This document shows, piece after piece, positions 32,941 through 44,246 of a stretch of DNA of 64,000 nucleotides. Below the pieces are notes generated by a model, which made no database searches, was not told where the DNA came from, and saw only the letters and a program-made list of their open reading frames with translations. Source of the stretch: Esteya vermicola (Eukaryota; Ascomycota; Sordariomycetes; Ophiostomatales; Ophiostomataceae); contig PCDM01000007.1 in the NCBI GenBank assembly GCA_002778215.1, forward strand, positions 1,860,001-1,924,000, read 5' to 3'. How positions within the stretch are numbered: position 1 is the first letter of the stretch; the number at the start of each line of letters is the position of its first letter. The translations under genes were made by a program, and so were the position numbers.

Positions 32941-33938
32941 TCATGCGGATGCACAGTGCCCACCGTCGACGCGCAGGTCGGATCCGTGGACAAACGAGGC
33001 GCCCTCGGACAGCAGGAAGACGGCGGGCGCCTTGAAGTCGGCAGGGACGCCCAGTCGGCCGAGCAGGGCGCCGGCCATCCAGGTCTTTTCCACCTCTGGG
33101 TTCTCCTCGAGCAGCTGGTCGGTCATGGCCGTGCGGATGTACTGGGCTGTTAGGAAAGAGCATGGAAGGAAGCAAAGGAAAAGCAGCACGTACCCCGGGA
33201 GAGAGCGTGTTGACACGGATGCCGTACTGGCCCCATTCCTGGGCGACGGACCGGCACATTTGCTGCACGGCTGCCTTGCTCGAGTTGTAGGCAGTGCAAG
33301 AGAGACCCTGTTTGTTAGAGGGAGAGACAGAAAGAGTGACAGAAAGAGGGACAGAGAGAGTGACAGAAAGAGTGACATACGCGGTTGGCAATGTTGCCCG
33401 ACATGCTGGAGATGATGACGATGCTGCCTGGGCGCTTGGCAGCCGTCAGGACACGAGCAGCGGCCTTGCACGTGTTGAAGACGCCCGTCACGTTGACGCC
33501 AAGGATGCGGTTGAAGTCGGCGGCCGGGTACTCGAGGGCCGGCAGCTGCTGCTGGATGCCGGCACAGGCAATGGTGCCCCAAAAGGGCGCCCCTGCGGCC
33601 TCGGCCGACTGGGCAATGCCGTCCATGACGGCCTGCACGGCCACCTCGTCGGTGACGTCACAGCGCGTGTAGCTGACGGCGACGCCGCGGGCGGCGGCCA
33701 GCTTGGCGAGGTGCGCCCACTCGTCGGCGGACGGCGTCTCGAGAATGTCCAGGCAGGCGACGGCGCCGTCGGCCTCGACGACGGCCGTGGCCAGCGTCAG
33801 GCCGAGGCCGCGGGCGCCGCCCGTGATGGCCACCGTCTTGCCGCGCAGCGAGAAGAGGCTGGGGGCGGCAGACGGGTCAGACAGGCCGGACAGGCCTGCT
33901 GCTGCCGGCCTCTCGTCACTGATGGTAGCGGGAGCCAT
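32941..33938 (-). CDS. Short-chain dehydrogenase/reductase (sugar/polyol-type)
   Basis: 290-aa classical SDR. Exons are 33938-33381, 33307-33194 and 33141-32941, with introns of 73 nt (GTATGT, TCTAACA branch) and 52 nt (GTACGT, CCTAACA). Nucleotide-binding TGGARGLG is at 39-46, CAGI in the NNAG position near 148, SSMS near 175 with the catalytic Ser, and YNSSK with Y193/K197. The C-terminus SDLRVDGGHCAS is typical. Residues 1-30 are a disordered extension. It resembles fungal sorbose reductase or arabinitol/xylitol dehydrogenase-type enzymes, but substrate is not proven. The gene is 85 bp from the 3' end of the convergent regulator. Confidence 0.87.
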
Positions 33939-34522
33939 GGTTGGACGATGGTGAGGGATGAGAAGAGTGCAGCGAGCGGATCGGAGACGTCAGGCCAGAT
34001 GCCAGTTGAAATAGGAAAACCACTACTGAAGCTACGAGTAGGAAATACAGAGAATGCTCTGTACAAAAAAGGAAAAGGAAAATACGTATACACGGCGTGT
34101 CCGCCTGACCCGTCGACAACAGCTATCGTGAGCTCTTCCAGCTGCCGTTTTGGACAATGCGGCATGTGGAAGCGCCGTCTCCAGAGCCATTACGGGTCCT
34201 GGACTATTGAGGAAAGAATCTACAGAGCCATGGGCTGATGAGTGGATCCTCTCCAGCGCTGCTACGCAAGCTAGACATTTCTCGTCCTCTGGCACGTGTT
34301 GTCTCCTCGAATGAGGCAAACTGCATGTATCGCGTAATTCACCTCACTCCAGGGAGACTTTAAGTTTGAATAAAGTAAAATGAAAGGAAATGAACTAGAA
34401 TGAAATCAAATGAATAAATAAATGAATAAATAAATAAAATGAAATAAATGAAATGAAATGAATAAAATCAACAATCAGAATCATAGCGAGACCCGCTTCC
34501 TTGGTCCACCCATATCCGTCAT
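33939..34522. other. Intergenic with tetranucleotide repeat
   Basis: No gene. 34376-34468 is a degenerate (TAAA/TGAAA)n simple repeat just beyond the 3' end of the AAA ATPase gene. Confidence 0.55.
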
Positions 34523-37350
34523 CTAATGCTTGGGCATCTGGCTGTTGCGGTAGACGGCCTCCTGGTCGGCCAGCACCTTTTTGAACGTCTCCGTGTTGCG
34601 CGCCACCGTGACGAGATCCTTGCGCCGCAGCTGGCGGCCGTCGGCGTGGGCCATACCCATGGCGGTGTAGACGGTGTTGCGGATCTGGCGGCCGTTGAAC
34701 GACTTGATGCGGCCCTCCTCGTGGACCCATTCCTGGATCTCGCCAAAGTTGCCAATGTGGCCTTTTTCCTGGAGCTGGGAAAGAAAGTCGAGAAAGATGC
34801 GTTCACGCTGCTCCTGGTTGAGCTCGTCGTACTGGATGGCAATGTCTGGGGGTCAGGTCACATGAATGGTCACATGAAGCGTCACATGAAGCAGACAAAA
34901 GAACAAAAGAGCACTCACGAATTCGGCTCTGCACGGCAATGTCAAAGGTGGTGACGCGGTTCGTCGTGAGGATGAGGATGCCCTCGTAGTACTCGAGGAT
35001 GCGGAGGAGGACTGGCTGTTAGCAACTTTGCAGCGAGGCGCAGCAGAGACTGAGAACGCACCCGAGACCATGGTATTGCGGTGGATGTCGGACCCGCGAG
35101 AGCCGCGGTCCTCTAGAAAGACGTCTGCCTCGTCGCTGTCTGTTAGAGGAGAAGAAGAGAAAGGGGGAGAAGAGGGGAGATATACAACAAGAGAACGGCT
35201 TCCCACAGGCCGGCCAGGGCAAAGACCCGCTGCAGGTTCGACTCGACCATGCTGCTGTTGGTGCCAATGTCGGAGACGCCAATGCTAAAGAGCGGCTTGC
35301 CGGCCAGCATGGCGACGCTCTCGGCCGTCAGCGTCTTGCCGACGCCGGGGACGCCCCACAGCAGCAGGATGAGCCCCCTGCCCTTGCCGGGGGTGTAGTC
35401 GACGACATTCTCCTTGCCGTGGGCCTGGACGGAGTTCTTGATGAGCCGCTTGTTGTCGTCGTGCAGGATGAGCTTCTCGTCAAAGTTCTTGCTGTCGGCC
35501 AGCTGCAGCGGCTGCAGGCGGTGGACGTCAAGGTGGACCCAGCGCTTCTGGTCGAGGGCGTAGCCGAGGACGCGCGGGGGGCAGAGCATGTACTGCGCGT
35601 CCGAGAGCGGGCGGTCGCCCCTGGTCTTGTCCCAGGAGTAGTGGTGGATCTGCTCGAAGCGCTGGCGGCACTCGTTGCAGGAGCAGACGGTGTAGCCGTC
35701 GAAGGGGTCGAGGGAGCCGAGGCGCTGGGCAGTGAGGGGCTGGTATTCAAAGTACGAGTGGAAGTCGACGACGACTGTTCCTTTGACCTGGGAAAGGATG
35801 TCAGAAGTATGAATAATGGATGTTTGAATTAGGAAAGGGGATAAGAGGGGATGCAAAGACTTACATAAGAACTGGACACCGTCTCATTGTCCATGGTGCC
35901 TGTGAGGCTGGACGTGTCGTTGTCGCTATAGTTCACCGTCGAGCCCGTCCGGAAGAGGCCGCTGTTGGTCGTCTGAAAGACGCGGCCGTCGTACCGAAAG
36001 GTCTGCTTGCCCTTCTTGGCCGTGCAGTACTGGAAGAAGGTCTTGCCGCGCGCCACCAGCTCCGCCTGGAGATCCTCGACGTCCTGCGTGCTGTCCTGGA
36101 AGCCGCCTGGCGATCGGCCGCCGCTGCCGCCACTGCCTCCGCCATCGCTGCGCGCGCCCTTGCGGTAGTACTGCAGCGGGTAAAAGGGCAGCTCCGAGAT
36201 GGACTTCTTGTCCTTGAACTCGTCGACGGTGAACTGGTAGGGCACGCGGTTGAAAGTGCTGCCGTTCCAGTCGTAGCTGAAGGCGGTCACGACGAGCTTG
36301 GGCTCGCTGTCGTTCATGTCGGGCAGGCCGCACGACTGCACAACAAAGAGCTGCGAGTGGCCGAGAAAGGGCCGCGCGAGGATGAGCGAGCCGCGCGGAA
36401 AGAGCGTCCACGCGGCCGTAAAGGAGATGGTGCGGTTCTCGGCCATCGTGCTGCGGTCGCGCATGTACGCGTCGAGGTCATCGTCGCCCGACGACGTCTG
36501 CACGAGGTTGAGGAGGGCGCGCAGGTCGATGCGGGCCTGCTGCTCGCTGCTGATGCTGATGCTGCTGCTGCCGGCCTGTTTGAAATCTGCAGCCAGGGCG
36601 GCCTCGAGCTCGGCCGCGCTGGCCGCCTGCGCCTCGGCCTCGCTCCAGCTCCAGATGAGGTCCTCAAAGGGCGCGTTCATGTCGGTGACCTTGTCCTTGC
36701 CGGCATCGAGCTTGGACACGACGCGTGCCAGCAGCTTCTGCAGCGGCAGCGACTCGATGACGATCTCCGAGCCCACCCTTATAAGCCGACGGCCGCCGCC
36801 GCCGACGCCCAGGGGGGTGAGACGCCGGGGGCCGCGATTCTTGCGCAGCGTAAAGGCCCGCTTGGACGCCTTGGGCTCGGCGACGACGACGGAGCTGTCG
36901 TTGGCCCGGTCAACATAGGCGCCCACGCTGTGGTCAAATTCGTTGATGACGACGCGGTACCGCTTGTCCTCGTCGGGCTCCGTCTTGGCCGCCTTTTCGC
37001 CATCCTCCTTTTTGTCCTTTTTGTTCAAGACCTTTCTGTTCAAGACAGGTTCATCTTCGGGGGCGATCTCGGAGCCGCTGCTGCTGCTGCTGTCGTCGTC
37101 GCTCTCCTGGGCTTTCTTGGTCTTTTTGGCTCTGCCCTGGCCCCGTCAGGTTCTGTCTTTCTGTATGCATGGCATCGGCTGTCGGTATACTCACATTCTC
37201 GAGACTTCTCTCCAGATCCTGCACTCGTCGCTCCAGCAGGTCAATGTACTTCTTTTCCAGCGCAGACAGGCGCGTGCTCGACTTTTCCTGCGCGTGTCAG
37301 TAAGGAATTTTTGACATGTCGTCTCTCTCTCACAGGCTTACCGAGGACAT
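34523..37350 (-). CDS. AAA-family ATPase with long N-terminal region (DUF7025-like)
   Basis: 821-aa protein of a large fungal AAA family, seven exons: 37350-37342, 37287-37195, 37136-35865, 35787-35186, 35135-35062, 35011-34919, 34845-34523 (introns 50-77 nt). Exon 2 encodes a coiled coil (LEKKYIDLLERRVQDLERS). An acidic/Ser-rich linker follows, then a roughly 400-aa N-terminal domain ending in CSCNEC. The AAA core has Walker A GVPGVGKT (603-610), Walker B LLFDEAD (split by intron 4), sensor 1 ILTTNR and the Arg-finger SRIH segment. Only one ATPase domain, so it probably acts as a homo-oligomer. No membrane segment. It is divergent from the DUF7708-like gene at 37850, sharing 499 bp. Substrate and process unknown. 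Confidence 0.83.
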
Positions 37351-37849
37351 GGCGATGGGGATTGCAGGGCAGAGGCAACAGGACAGAGTGGCAGTCTCTC
37401 GGGAAGAGAGAGAGAACTTTTACAGGCAAGGCTTGACAGCGGCAGATGAGCCTCTTGCGGCATTATTGGCACGCACGTACTACGTACTCGTCCTCAGCCA
37501 ACCGTGTCAGCCGGGAGGGGTCGTCACAAAAATCAAACAAATGCAGCTAGACAGTCTCTCCATCTTCCAGCCCCCATGTGACAAGGGTCCGGAGGAACTG
37601 CTGTTTGGAGAAGGTCGACAGCCTTGCTGCCTCTCAGCGAGCAAGGGAAAGTGGGGTCTGCACACCACAAACGACAGGTCCTTTATGCGTTCTGGTGTGA
37701 TGGTTGTGGGGGCCGAGATTGCTACTGGCGCCGTCAGCTTGTCAGCTTTGTATCATGAGAAAGGGTTTGAAAGAGTTTCTCATCATGGCTTTTATGCTGC
37801 ATTCCCCATGGCAGAGAAAGGGATCCACGTCGAGACGACGGCAGGCAGC
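37351..37849. promoter_or_regulatory. Shared promoter of divergent AAA and DUF7708-like genes
   Basis: An open frame on the plus strand runs through from 37316, but it has no family similarity and poor codon character, and is taken as chance. No TATA box stands out. Confidence 0.4.
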
Positions 37850-39738
37850 ATGGACGACGACGCCGGCCGCAAGCCGTGGAAGGAAGCGTGGAGAGCGTCG
37901 TGGAGAGACCTGCTCACCGGCTCCCAGGGGCCAGAGATCCAGAGCATCCTGCTGAGGGCGCCGTCCCCGCCCACCGTCAACGAGATCCCGGGCGCCTACG
38001 TCGTCCAGGAGTGGCAGGGCATGAAGGGGGCACAGGGGGCCAGAGAGACCAAGGACCTGCAGAGCCTCCACACGCTGACGCTCGAGGAGCTGCGCCGACA
38101 CGTCCGCGGCAACCTGACGGGACTCGACGGCGAGGTCGACCAGTGGAAGGCGAGGCGCGACAAGGGCCTGAAAAAGACGGGCCGGCGTGTCGAGGAGTTT
38201 GTGCAAGAGTTTGACGCCTTTCTCGCCGGCTTTGCGGGCATTGTCGAGGTCGTCAAGATGGCTGACAGCCAGTACGGCGGCGCCGCCAGTGCCGTCCTCT
38301 TTATTCTCTTTGCGGTGAGTCAAGACAGAGAGGATGCCAAGGAGACAGGGCGGATGTCCATAGATGGAGACATGCTGACCATCAGACGGCCAAAGCCAAG
38401 GCGGGCAACGACCGGGCCATCCTGTCGTCGATGAAGCTGCTCGCCCATCGGCTGCCCGACCTCGAGATCTACTACCAGATCTACGCCGACAACACGCTGG
38501 CCAAGATGCTCTCGACCGCCTACGTCAGCGTGATGCTGTTTGCCCGCGAGGCCACCGCCTACTTTCAGGGACGGGGAATCGGTAGGAGTCTCGAGGCCGC
38601 TGTCCCTCTAGCCTTAATAGCCGTGGAGATCTGCTGACCGTCTGGCCAGACCGCGTGCTCAAGGGCCTCGCCCAGCCCAAGGCGTTTGCTGATCTGCAGC
38701 AGGGCATGGTGCAAGACTTTCAGGCCATTCGCACCCGCTGCGACGCGCTCATCTCTGCACGAGTCTATGAGTTGTCCCTGCAAAACAAGAGTGCGTGATG
38801 AGATGAGAATGACAGTGAAAATGATGAGAATGAAATGACTGACGGAAAGATTTACTGGAACAAGTCCAGAAACTCAAAGAAACCATCCAGAGTATGTCCT
38901 TTTCCTTCCCTGCTATCCCTCCCCGCTAATGTCAGACATCCACGACGAAGATGCCTCCCGCCACCTCCGCAAGAGCCTGCTCCGTCCCGGCCAGGCCGAG
39001 CCGACCCCCCAGTCGGCCCGCACCACCCAGCTGGACGACTACGCCCGCATCCTCGCGCTCGCCTTCCGCGAGTACCGGGACGACTTTGCCGGCCTCACCC
39101 TCGGCCAGCTCAAGAGCAGCCCCGAGTTCCGCGACTGGACGGCCGCCCCGTCGTCCCTGCTCCTCCTCTACGGCCGCAACCACCCCTACTGCTCCAAGCC
39201 GCCCCAGTCGTGGCTCTCGCCCGTGGCCGTCGACTTTCTAGCCAGTCTCCGGGCGGCCGACAAAGAAGACAAAGAAGACAAAAAAGACAAAGACCGCATC
39301 GTCGCCCACGTCCTCGGCAGCCGCGACGGTTGCTCCTCCGCCCCCGACGTCCTCGCCGCCCTCGCCGACCAGATCCTCGAGCAGCAGCCCCAGGCGCTGC
39401 GCCGCGGCAGCGCCATCGACCGCCTCGCCTTCCAGGCACGCGACGCCACGCTCGCGGGCCGCGGCCAGGTGCTCCAGACGCTCCTCGACCACTGCGCGGC
39501 GCGGCCCGTCTTTGTGCTGCTGGACCGGCCCGACCAGTGCTGCGGCGACGAGACGTGGACGGTGGTGCTGCTGCTGCTGCGGCTCGTGCGGCAGACACCG
39601 GCCCGGCTCAAGGTCCTGCTGGTCATCCGCAGCGGCGTCTGGGACGTCGAGGGTCGGCTGGACTCGTTGGAGGCGGAGTGGCTGGCAGCCAAGTCGGTCG
39701 TCTTGCTGCGTCGGGACCAGGAAGAGCTCGATCGGTGA
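37850..39738 (+). CDS. DUF7708-like (fungal STAND/NLR-type N-terminal) protein
   Basis: 548 aa, exons 37850-38314, 38386-38581, 38650-38790, 38850-38891 and 38936-39738 (introns 71, 68, 59, 44 nt; TGCTGAC branch in the first two). Residues about 100-215 show the DUF7708 pattern: a long helix, YGGAASAVLFILF, then LPDLEIYYQIY and ML-V-Y. A coiled-coil exon (LLEQVQKLKETIQ) leads to a 260-aa region resembling the NTPase part of such proteins (SWLSPVAVDFLASLR, ALADQILEQQPQALR, FVLLDRPDQC, LKVLLVIRS). No Walker A was found, so nucleotide binding is doubtful. It ends without WD, ankyrin or TPR repeats, so it is short for an NLR. ATG 37850 has A at -3; an in-frame ATG at 37808 is weaker. Role unknown; NLR-like signalling is only a possibility. 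Confidence 0.65.
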
Positions 39739-40099
39739 TAGGATGATTCTTTATGTATTTTTATTTATGTCCATGATCTATGCTATATCTGTACTTCTGT
39801 ACTCTGACATTATATGTAGACATCAAGGCAGGCCAGATGAGACGTCTCGAGCCTATGACGAGACGTCGCAGGCCTGACGCATCCAAGCGTCTGCTATTGC
39901 TTCCCAGCCGAGGCCGGAAGTGCCACTGGGCTTGCCTTCCGAGGCTCCGATCCTCTTCGTCACATCATTCATTATGATTATGCAAGCAAGCGTAACAAAC
40001 GCAAACGAACGCAAATAAATTCAAAGAAATTCAAAGAAATTCAAAGAAATTCAAAGAGGAGAAAGAGAGGGAAAGAGAGGAACACAACGGCAGCCATCG
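39739..40099. other. Intergenic between convergent genes
   Basis: No gene. It includes four copies of AAATTCAAAG at 40017-40056 and a following GA-rich tract. Confidence 0.55.
40017..40056. repeat. Four perfect 10-bp tandem repeats
   Basis: AAATTCAAAG repeated four times head to tail, just beyond the 3' end of the rhodopsin-domain gene. Confidence 0.8.
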
Positions 40100-41302
40100 T
40101 CACACTTTGGCATCGGCCTCCTCGTCGGCTATGCGCTGCCACTGGCTGTGGCCGCTCAGACGCTTTCCGGCCGACGTCAGGGTTTCGAGGTGGGTAGGGG
40201 GGGATCTGTCGTGGTTTAGATTCTGGTCAGGCAACGGCGGTCTGGCATGGCTGTTCTCACTGGACATGTCCTTCTCTCCTCCTTCTGGGTCCTCCTGCTC
40301 GAGGGTGGTGGCCCCGGGGCCGACGGTCTTGCTGTGGATGGTGCTGGTCTGGCCGCTCGTCTCGAGGAAGCGCTGGAAGAGGAGGCGCAGGGCGGGCAGG
40401 GAGGAGGCGACGAGGCCGAGGCCGCACTCGACCTGGCTCCAGAGGAGGATGTGGCCGTTCCAGTCTGGGGGTTAGATGTCATCAGGTAAGAGGGGAAAGA
40501 AAAGAAGAAACGTACACAAGAGATCCGTCTTGGCCAGATAATACTGCAGAAAAGGGGCCCGCACAATGGTGGCCGTGCTGGCGAGCACGCCGAGCCCGAG
40601 AATCAGCATGACCGACACCTTGGCGCGCGAGGGCATCTTGAGGTGGCGGATGATGAACCAGGGCAGAAGGGAGCAGGTCCAGTAGGTGACAATGTCGACG
40701 GCCGTCCAGGCGTAGCCGATACGGACGACGGTCAGAAAGCTGCCGCACTGGCCGACGAGGGGGTTCCAGAAGGCGCGCACGGGGTGGCAGTAGAGCAGCG
40801 AGGCGAGGATGCCGGTCACGGCCATGGCGGTGGCGGCAAACTGCATGGCAAAGAGGATGAGGCGGTGGCGGCGGGCGCTGGTGATGCGCAGCAGCATGCA
40901 GACGAGGCTGGCCTTGAGGGCGGGCATGGAGAAGCCGTACATGATGTTGGCGTAGAGCGTCAGCTCGGCGCAGCGGATCATGCGGGGGATGGTGAGGTCG
41001 GCGTCGCGCGTGCCGAGGCCGTAAAAGGCGGCGCGGATGGTGCAGACGGCGCTGGCACAGAAAAAGGCGTAGCCGAGCAGCGAGAAGGACTCTTCCCAGC
41101 CCCAGGACTGGCCGAGGCCCCAGCTGCGGCTGCTGGCGAGCCAGGTGCGGGTGTAGGTGCGCAGGGCCATGATGAGGGTGGAGAGGACGAGGAGGACCGA
41201 GGTGAGGATGACGATGGCGAGGGCGAGGCCGTGCGGGTGCAGAGGGGGTTCGCGGTAGGCGGCCGCCTGGAGGGCGAGGCCCAGCTCGAGCGTGCTGGAC
41301 AT
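40100..41302 (-). CDS. Seven-TM rhodopsin-domain integral membrane protein
   Basis: 383-aa protein of the fungal rhodopsin-domain (PF20684-type, PTH11-adjacent) family. Exons are 41302-40516 and 40464-40100; the 51-nt intron has a GTACGT donor and CCCCCAG acceptor. Seven hydrophobic helices fill residues about 25-300. Typical blocks are WGWEESFSLLGYAFF, GTRDADLTIP, KASLVCMLLRI, CHPVRAFWN and the TM7 block with ELGLG-like VECGLGLVASSLPALR. The C-terminal tail of about 100 aa is soluble and polar (SSENSHARPPLPDQN). Family members are mostly uncharacterised; no CFEM domain is present. The ATG at 41302 follows a long purine-rich (plus strand) leader. Confidence 0.84.
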
Positions 41303-42605
41303 GGGGGAGGTGATGAGGGGGGTGAGAGAGAGAGAAAGAGAAGAGGGAAGAGGGAGAAAAAGGAGGAGGAAAGAGAGAAAGAGGAGAAGAGAAAGACAAT
41401 TCAAGAGCTCTGAAAAGTAGAAAAAATTAAATATAAAAATTAAGGAAATGGAAAATACCGGGAGTGTAAATGGAAAATCAAGTCATGTCTTTGCTCGTAT
41501 ACTCGTACTCGTGGATGGAAGCCTGTTCCAGACGACGATCATCTTACAGGTCAGAAAAAAGAGGCTGACATTCGGGTCATATAATGGATGCTGATACGGA
41601 GTAAAGAGCTTCAGAGTGAGAGTACATATAAGAGTGAGATGTCAGCCTTTGCGAGAGCGAAGCCCAGAAGCCAAGAAGCCAAGAAGAGAGCTTGCCAATC
41701 AGAGAGCCATTGCATTTCTCGTACGAGAGCAGGGGGCAGGCAAAACGAGGGCCTGCTTATACCGTACCCTCTCATTTACACGAATCCGGAGACATGGCTG
41801 CCGATCTGCCGATCTTCTGCGGGTGCCTGCTGGCGCATCCGTATTCCCCGGTCGGCAAATGGGACTGGGCGGTTTTTGTAGCTCTTTTCTCGCTAGTTTC
41901 GTGAGATGTGAGAGCCTTACGAGTACGAGTACAGAGATGAGTACTCGTAGAGAATACTCTGTACGAGTACCCTAGTCTCCTGAACCCTGTCACGGATCCA
42001 CCATTCTCACATTAATCTCATCACATTTGCATTGAGCGGTGACATTAGTTGTACTCTCGTGATCTCTTTTGTGGTCCTCTTCCTCTGGGGTCCCCTGTGA
42101 ATTTTTCTTTTTCTTTTTTTCTCGAGTTTTTTTTTCTCTTGACGATCTTCAACTCTCATCCCTGCTCTTGTTCTGATTTTTTTTATAAGCACAAAATAGC
42201 GCATAAATACGAGTAGGAAGACGAGAGAAAGGCATCACCAACGGAGTATATGTGCCGAGAATCCCCAGAGGACAACCTGACACTGTCCCCTGTGCAATGA
42301 CGATGCCGCACCATACAGGTACTATACTAGCAGCACGACGCTGGTCGGACGAGAGGCGGGTCTCAGTCCCTGAGCAGAAAGAAAGAGAGGTACTCCGTAC
42401 AGAGACGAGACGTACACGGCAGCCTACTGTCCCAGAAATCTCTCCCTGCCTAAACTACCTCCTTGCACTCATCACAGATGCTTTCAACCCCCTGTTCTGT
42501 CCAGCACTCTGAATTGCCAGTACTGTCAAGATGAATGAAATTTTTATTCCCAACCGCTACTTATTCCCAACCGCTACTTTTTTCATACTCATGACTCATA
42601 TACGC
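41303..42605. other. Intergenic, no gene seen
   Basis: 1.3 kb between divergently placed 5' and 3' ends. It holds the GA-rich leader of the rhodopsin-domain gene and numerous GTACTCGTA/TACGAGTAC and TACTCCGTA-type motifs at 41500-41515, 41594, 41920-41965, 42241 and 42390. Confidence 0.5.
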
Positions 42606-44246
42606 TCAAACAGCCTCTCGGTTCAGCACGCCCGCAATGGCCTCGGCCAGTCGCTCTATGCCCACAACGAGCTCGTCCTCCGGCGCCGCCGCAAAGCTCA
42701 GACGCAGGTCGAGGGCCTCGCTGTCGGCTCGCTGCGTCTTGTCCACCACGAACCAGCTGCCGGCGCTGATGAGGACGCCCATCTTCTGAGCCCGCGCAAA
42801 GATGGCCTGCTCTAGCGCCTGGGCCCCCCTTTTTTCTTCTTCTTCTTCTCCTTCCTTCTGTGGCGCCGGGACGCGCACACGCACCCACAGAAACATGCCA
42901 CTCTCGGGCACCGTCCAGGAGCAGGCCTGGGCCGGCAGGCAGCGCGCGCAGGCGTCGACGAGCAGGTCGCGACGGGCCGTGTACTTGGCCGACAGGCTGA
43001 TGAGCCAGCGGAAGAAGCCGGCGTGGCCCCAGTCCTGCTCGAGCAGCTTGTACAGCAGCATCTGCGAGGCGCCGCTGGGGGCGAGCACGCTCGGCTCCGA
43101 GTAGGCGAGGAACTTGGCGACGACCGACGGCGCCGCCGTCAGCCAGCCGAGACGCAGGCCGGGCGAGAGGATCTTGGAGGTGGAGTCGAGGCGGACGACG
43201 CGGCCGTCGACGTCGAGGGAAAAGTACGAGCAGGGCAGGTTGTCAATGTAGGACTGGATGGAAGAAGGAGAAGGAGAAGAAGAGGACGGAGAAGAAGAAG
43301 AGAGGCTCCCCAGCTTGAGGTAAAAGTAGGCATCGTCCTCAATGATTATAAGATCCTGGCGCAGAGCCACGTCATAGATGGCCTGCCGCCGCTCACGTGA
43401 CTGTGTGCGGCCCGTCGGGTTCTGGCCCGTCGGAATCATGTATAGCACCGACGGCCGCTTGGCGCCGGGCAGGGCGGTGCCGTCCCAGGCCAGCAGCTGC
43501 CGCTCGAGGTCGACGGGGTCGAGGCCCTCGTCGTCCATGGCGATGCCCAGCACCTCGAGGCCCTGGGCCCGGGCCGCCGCAATGGTGCCCGGGTACGAGT
43601 GGCTCTCCATGAGCACGGTGTCGCCGGGGTCGCAAAAGATGCGGAAGCACATGTCGAGGGCCGAGGTGCTGCCGCAGGTCACCGTCGTCTCCCAGTCGGC
43701 ATACTGCGGCCGGTGCACGAGCTCGACGTGCTCGGTCAGAAAGCGCAGCACCTGGGGCGACCCACCGACGTAGCCGTAGTTGAGGGCGAGGCTGAGGTCG
43801 TAGTCGGCCTCGCCCTTGACGGCGGCCGTCGCCACGAGGCTGTTGCTGTTGCTGGGGCCGTTGTTGTTGCTGTGGCCGTTGCCATGGCCGTTGCTCTTGC
43901 TCTTGCTGCTGCTGCTGCTGTCTCTGACGACGCTCGAAGCGTGCATCTCCAGCCGCTCCCACGGATAAAACTCGGGCGCCGGCCGGGCTGCCCCCAGCGA
44001 GATCAGCCGGGTCGGTCCTTGGCCGGGGTGCTTGGCCGCCGCCTTGAGCGGTGACTCGTTCTGCAGGTGGCAGTTCTGGCTGAAGCGGTGGTCCCAGGAC
44101 CGGGCTTTGGGTACGGCCGGGCCGGCCGTGTTGACCTTGAACTCGGTCGACGACGTATAGGCGGCCACGCCGGTGGCGAGTGGCTCGGCTCTCTGGCGGT
44201 GGCTCTCGATGCGAGCCAGGCGTTGCTCGAGCGTGGTGACGGTCAT
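42606..44246 (-). CDS. Aromatic/alpha-aminoadipate-type aminotransferase (class I/II, Aro8-like)
   Basis: 546-aa PLP enzyme, single exon. It carries the fold-type-I set: aromatic stacking region CGSTSALDMCF, IPTGQNPTG (271-279), EDDAY (303-307) and the Schiff-base K358 in DSTSKILSPGLRLGW. Closest in architecture to fungal Aro8/kynurenine-type transaminases that convert Phe, Tyr, Trp or 2-aminoadipate to 2-oxo acids. Low-complexity inserts not found in compact family members are visible: Ser/Lys/Asn/Gly-rich at 109-137, Ser/Pro-rich at 316-330 and a Glu run near 480. There is no clear mitochondrial presequence. It lies head-to-head with a Zn2Cys6 gene and two genes from a 2-oxo-acid decarboxylase. 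Confidence 0.87.
   Translation of the reverse strand: MTVTTLEQRLARIESHRQRAEPLATGVAAYTSSTEFKVNTAGPAVPKARSWDHRFSQNCHLQNESPLKAAAKHPGQGPTRLISLGAARPAPEFYPWERLEMHASSVVRDSSSSSKSKSNGHGNGHSNNNGPSNSNSLVATAAVKGEADYDLSLALNYGYVGGSPQVLRFLTEHVELVHRPQYADWETTVTCGSTSALDMCFRIFCDPGDTVLMESHSYPGTIAAARAQGLEVLGIAMDDEGLDPVDLERQLLAWDGTALPGAKRPSVLYMIPTGQNPTGRTQSRERRQAIYDVALRQDLIIIEDDAYFYLKLGSLSSSSPSSSSPSPSSIQSYIDNLPCSYFSLDVDGRVVRLDSTSKILSPGLRLGWLTAAPSVVAKFLAYSEPSVLAPSGASQMLLYKLLEQDWGHAGFFRWLISLSAKYTARRDLLVDACARCLPAQACSWTVPESGMFLWVRVRVPAPQKEGEEEEEKRGAQALEQAIFARAQKMGVLISAGSWFVVDKTQRADSEALDLRLSFAAAPEDELVVGIERLAEAIAGVLNREAV

Noticed and set aside
35820..37436. 538-codon open frame on the plus strand
   Set aside because: Shadow of exon 3 of the AAA ATPase gene on the minus strand.
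37316..37849. Extension of the DUF7708-like gene to an ATG at 37316
   Set aside because: The added residues show no family similarity, overlap the start of the AAA gene, and include poor codon character. ATG 37850 has the better context.
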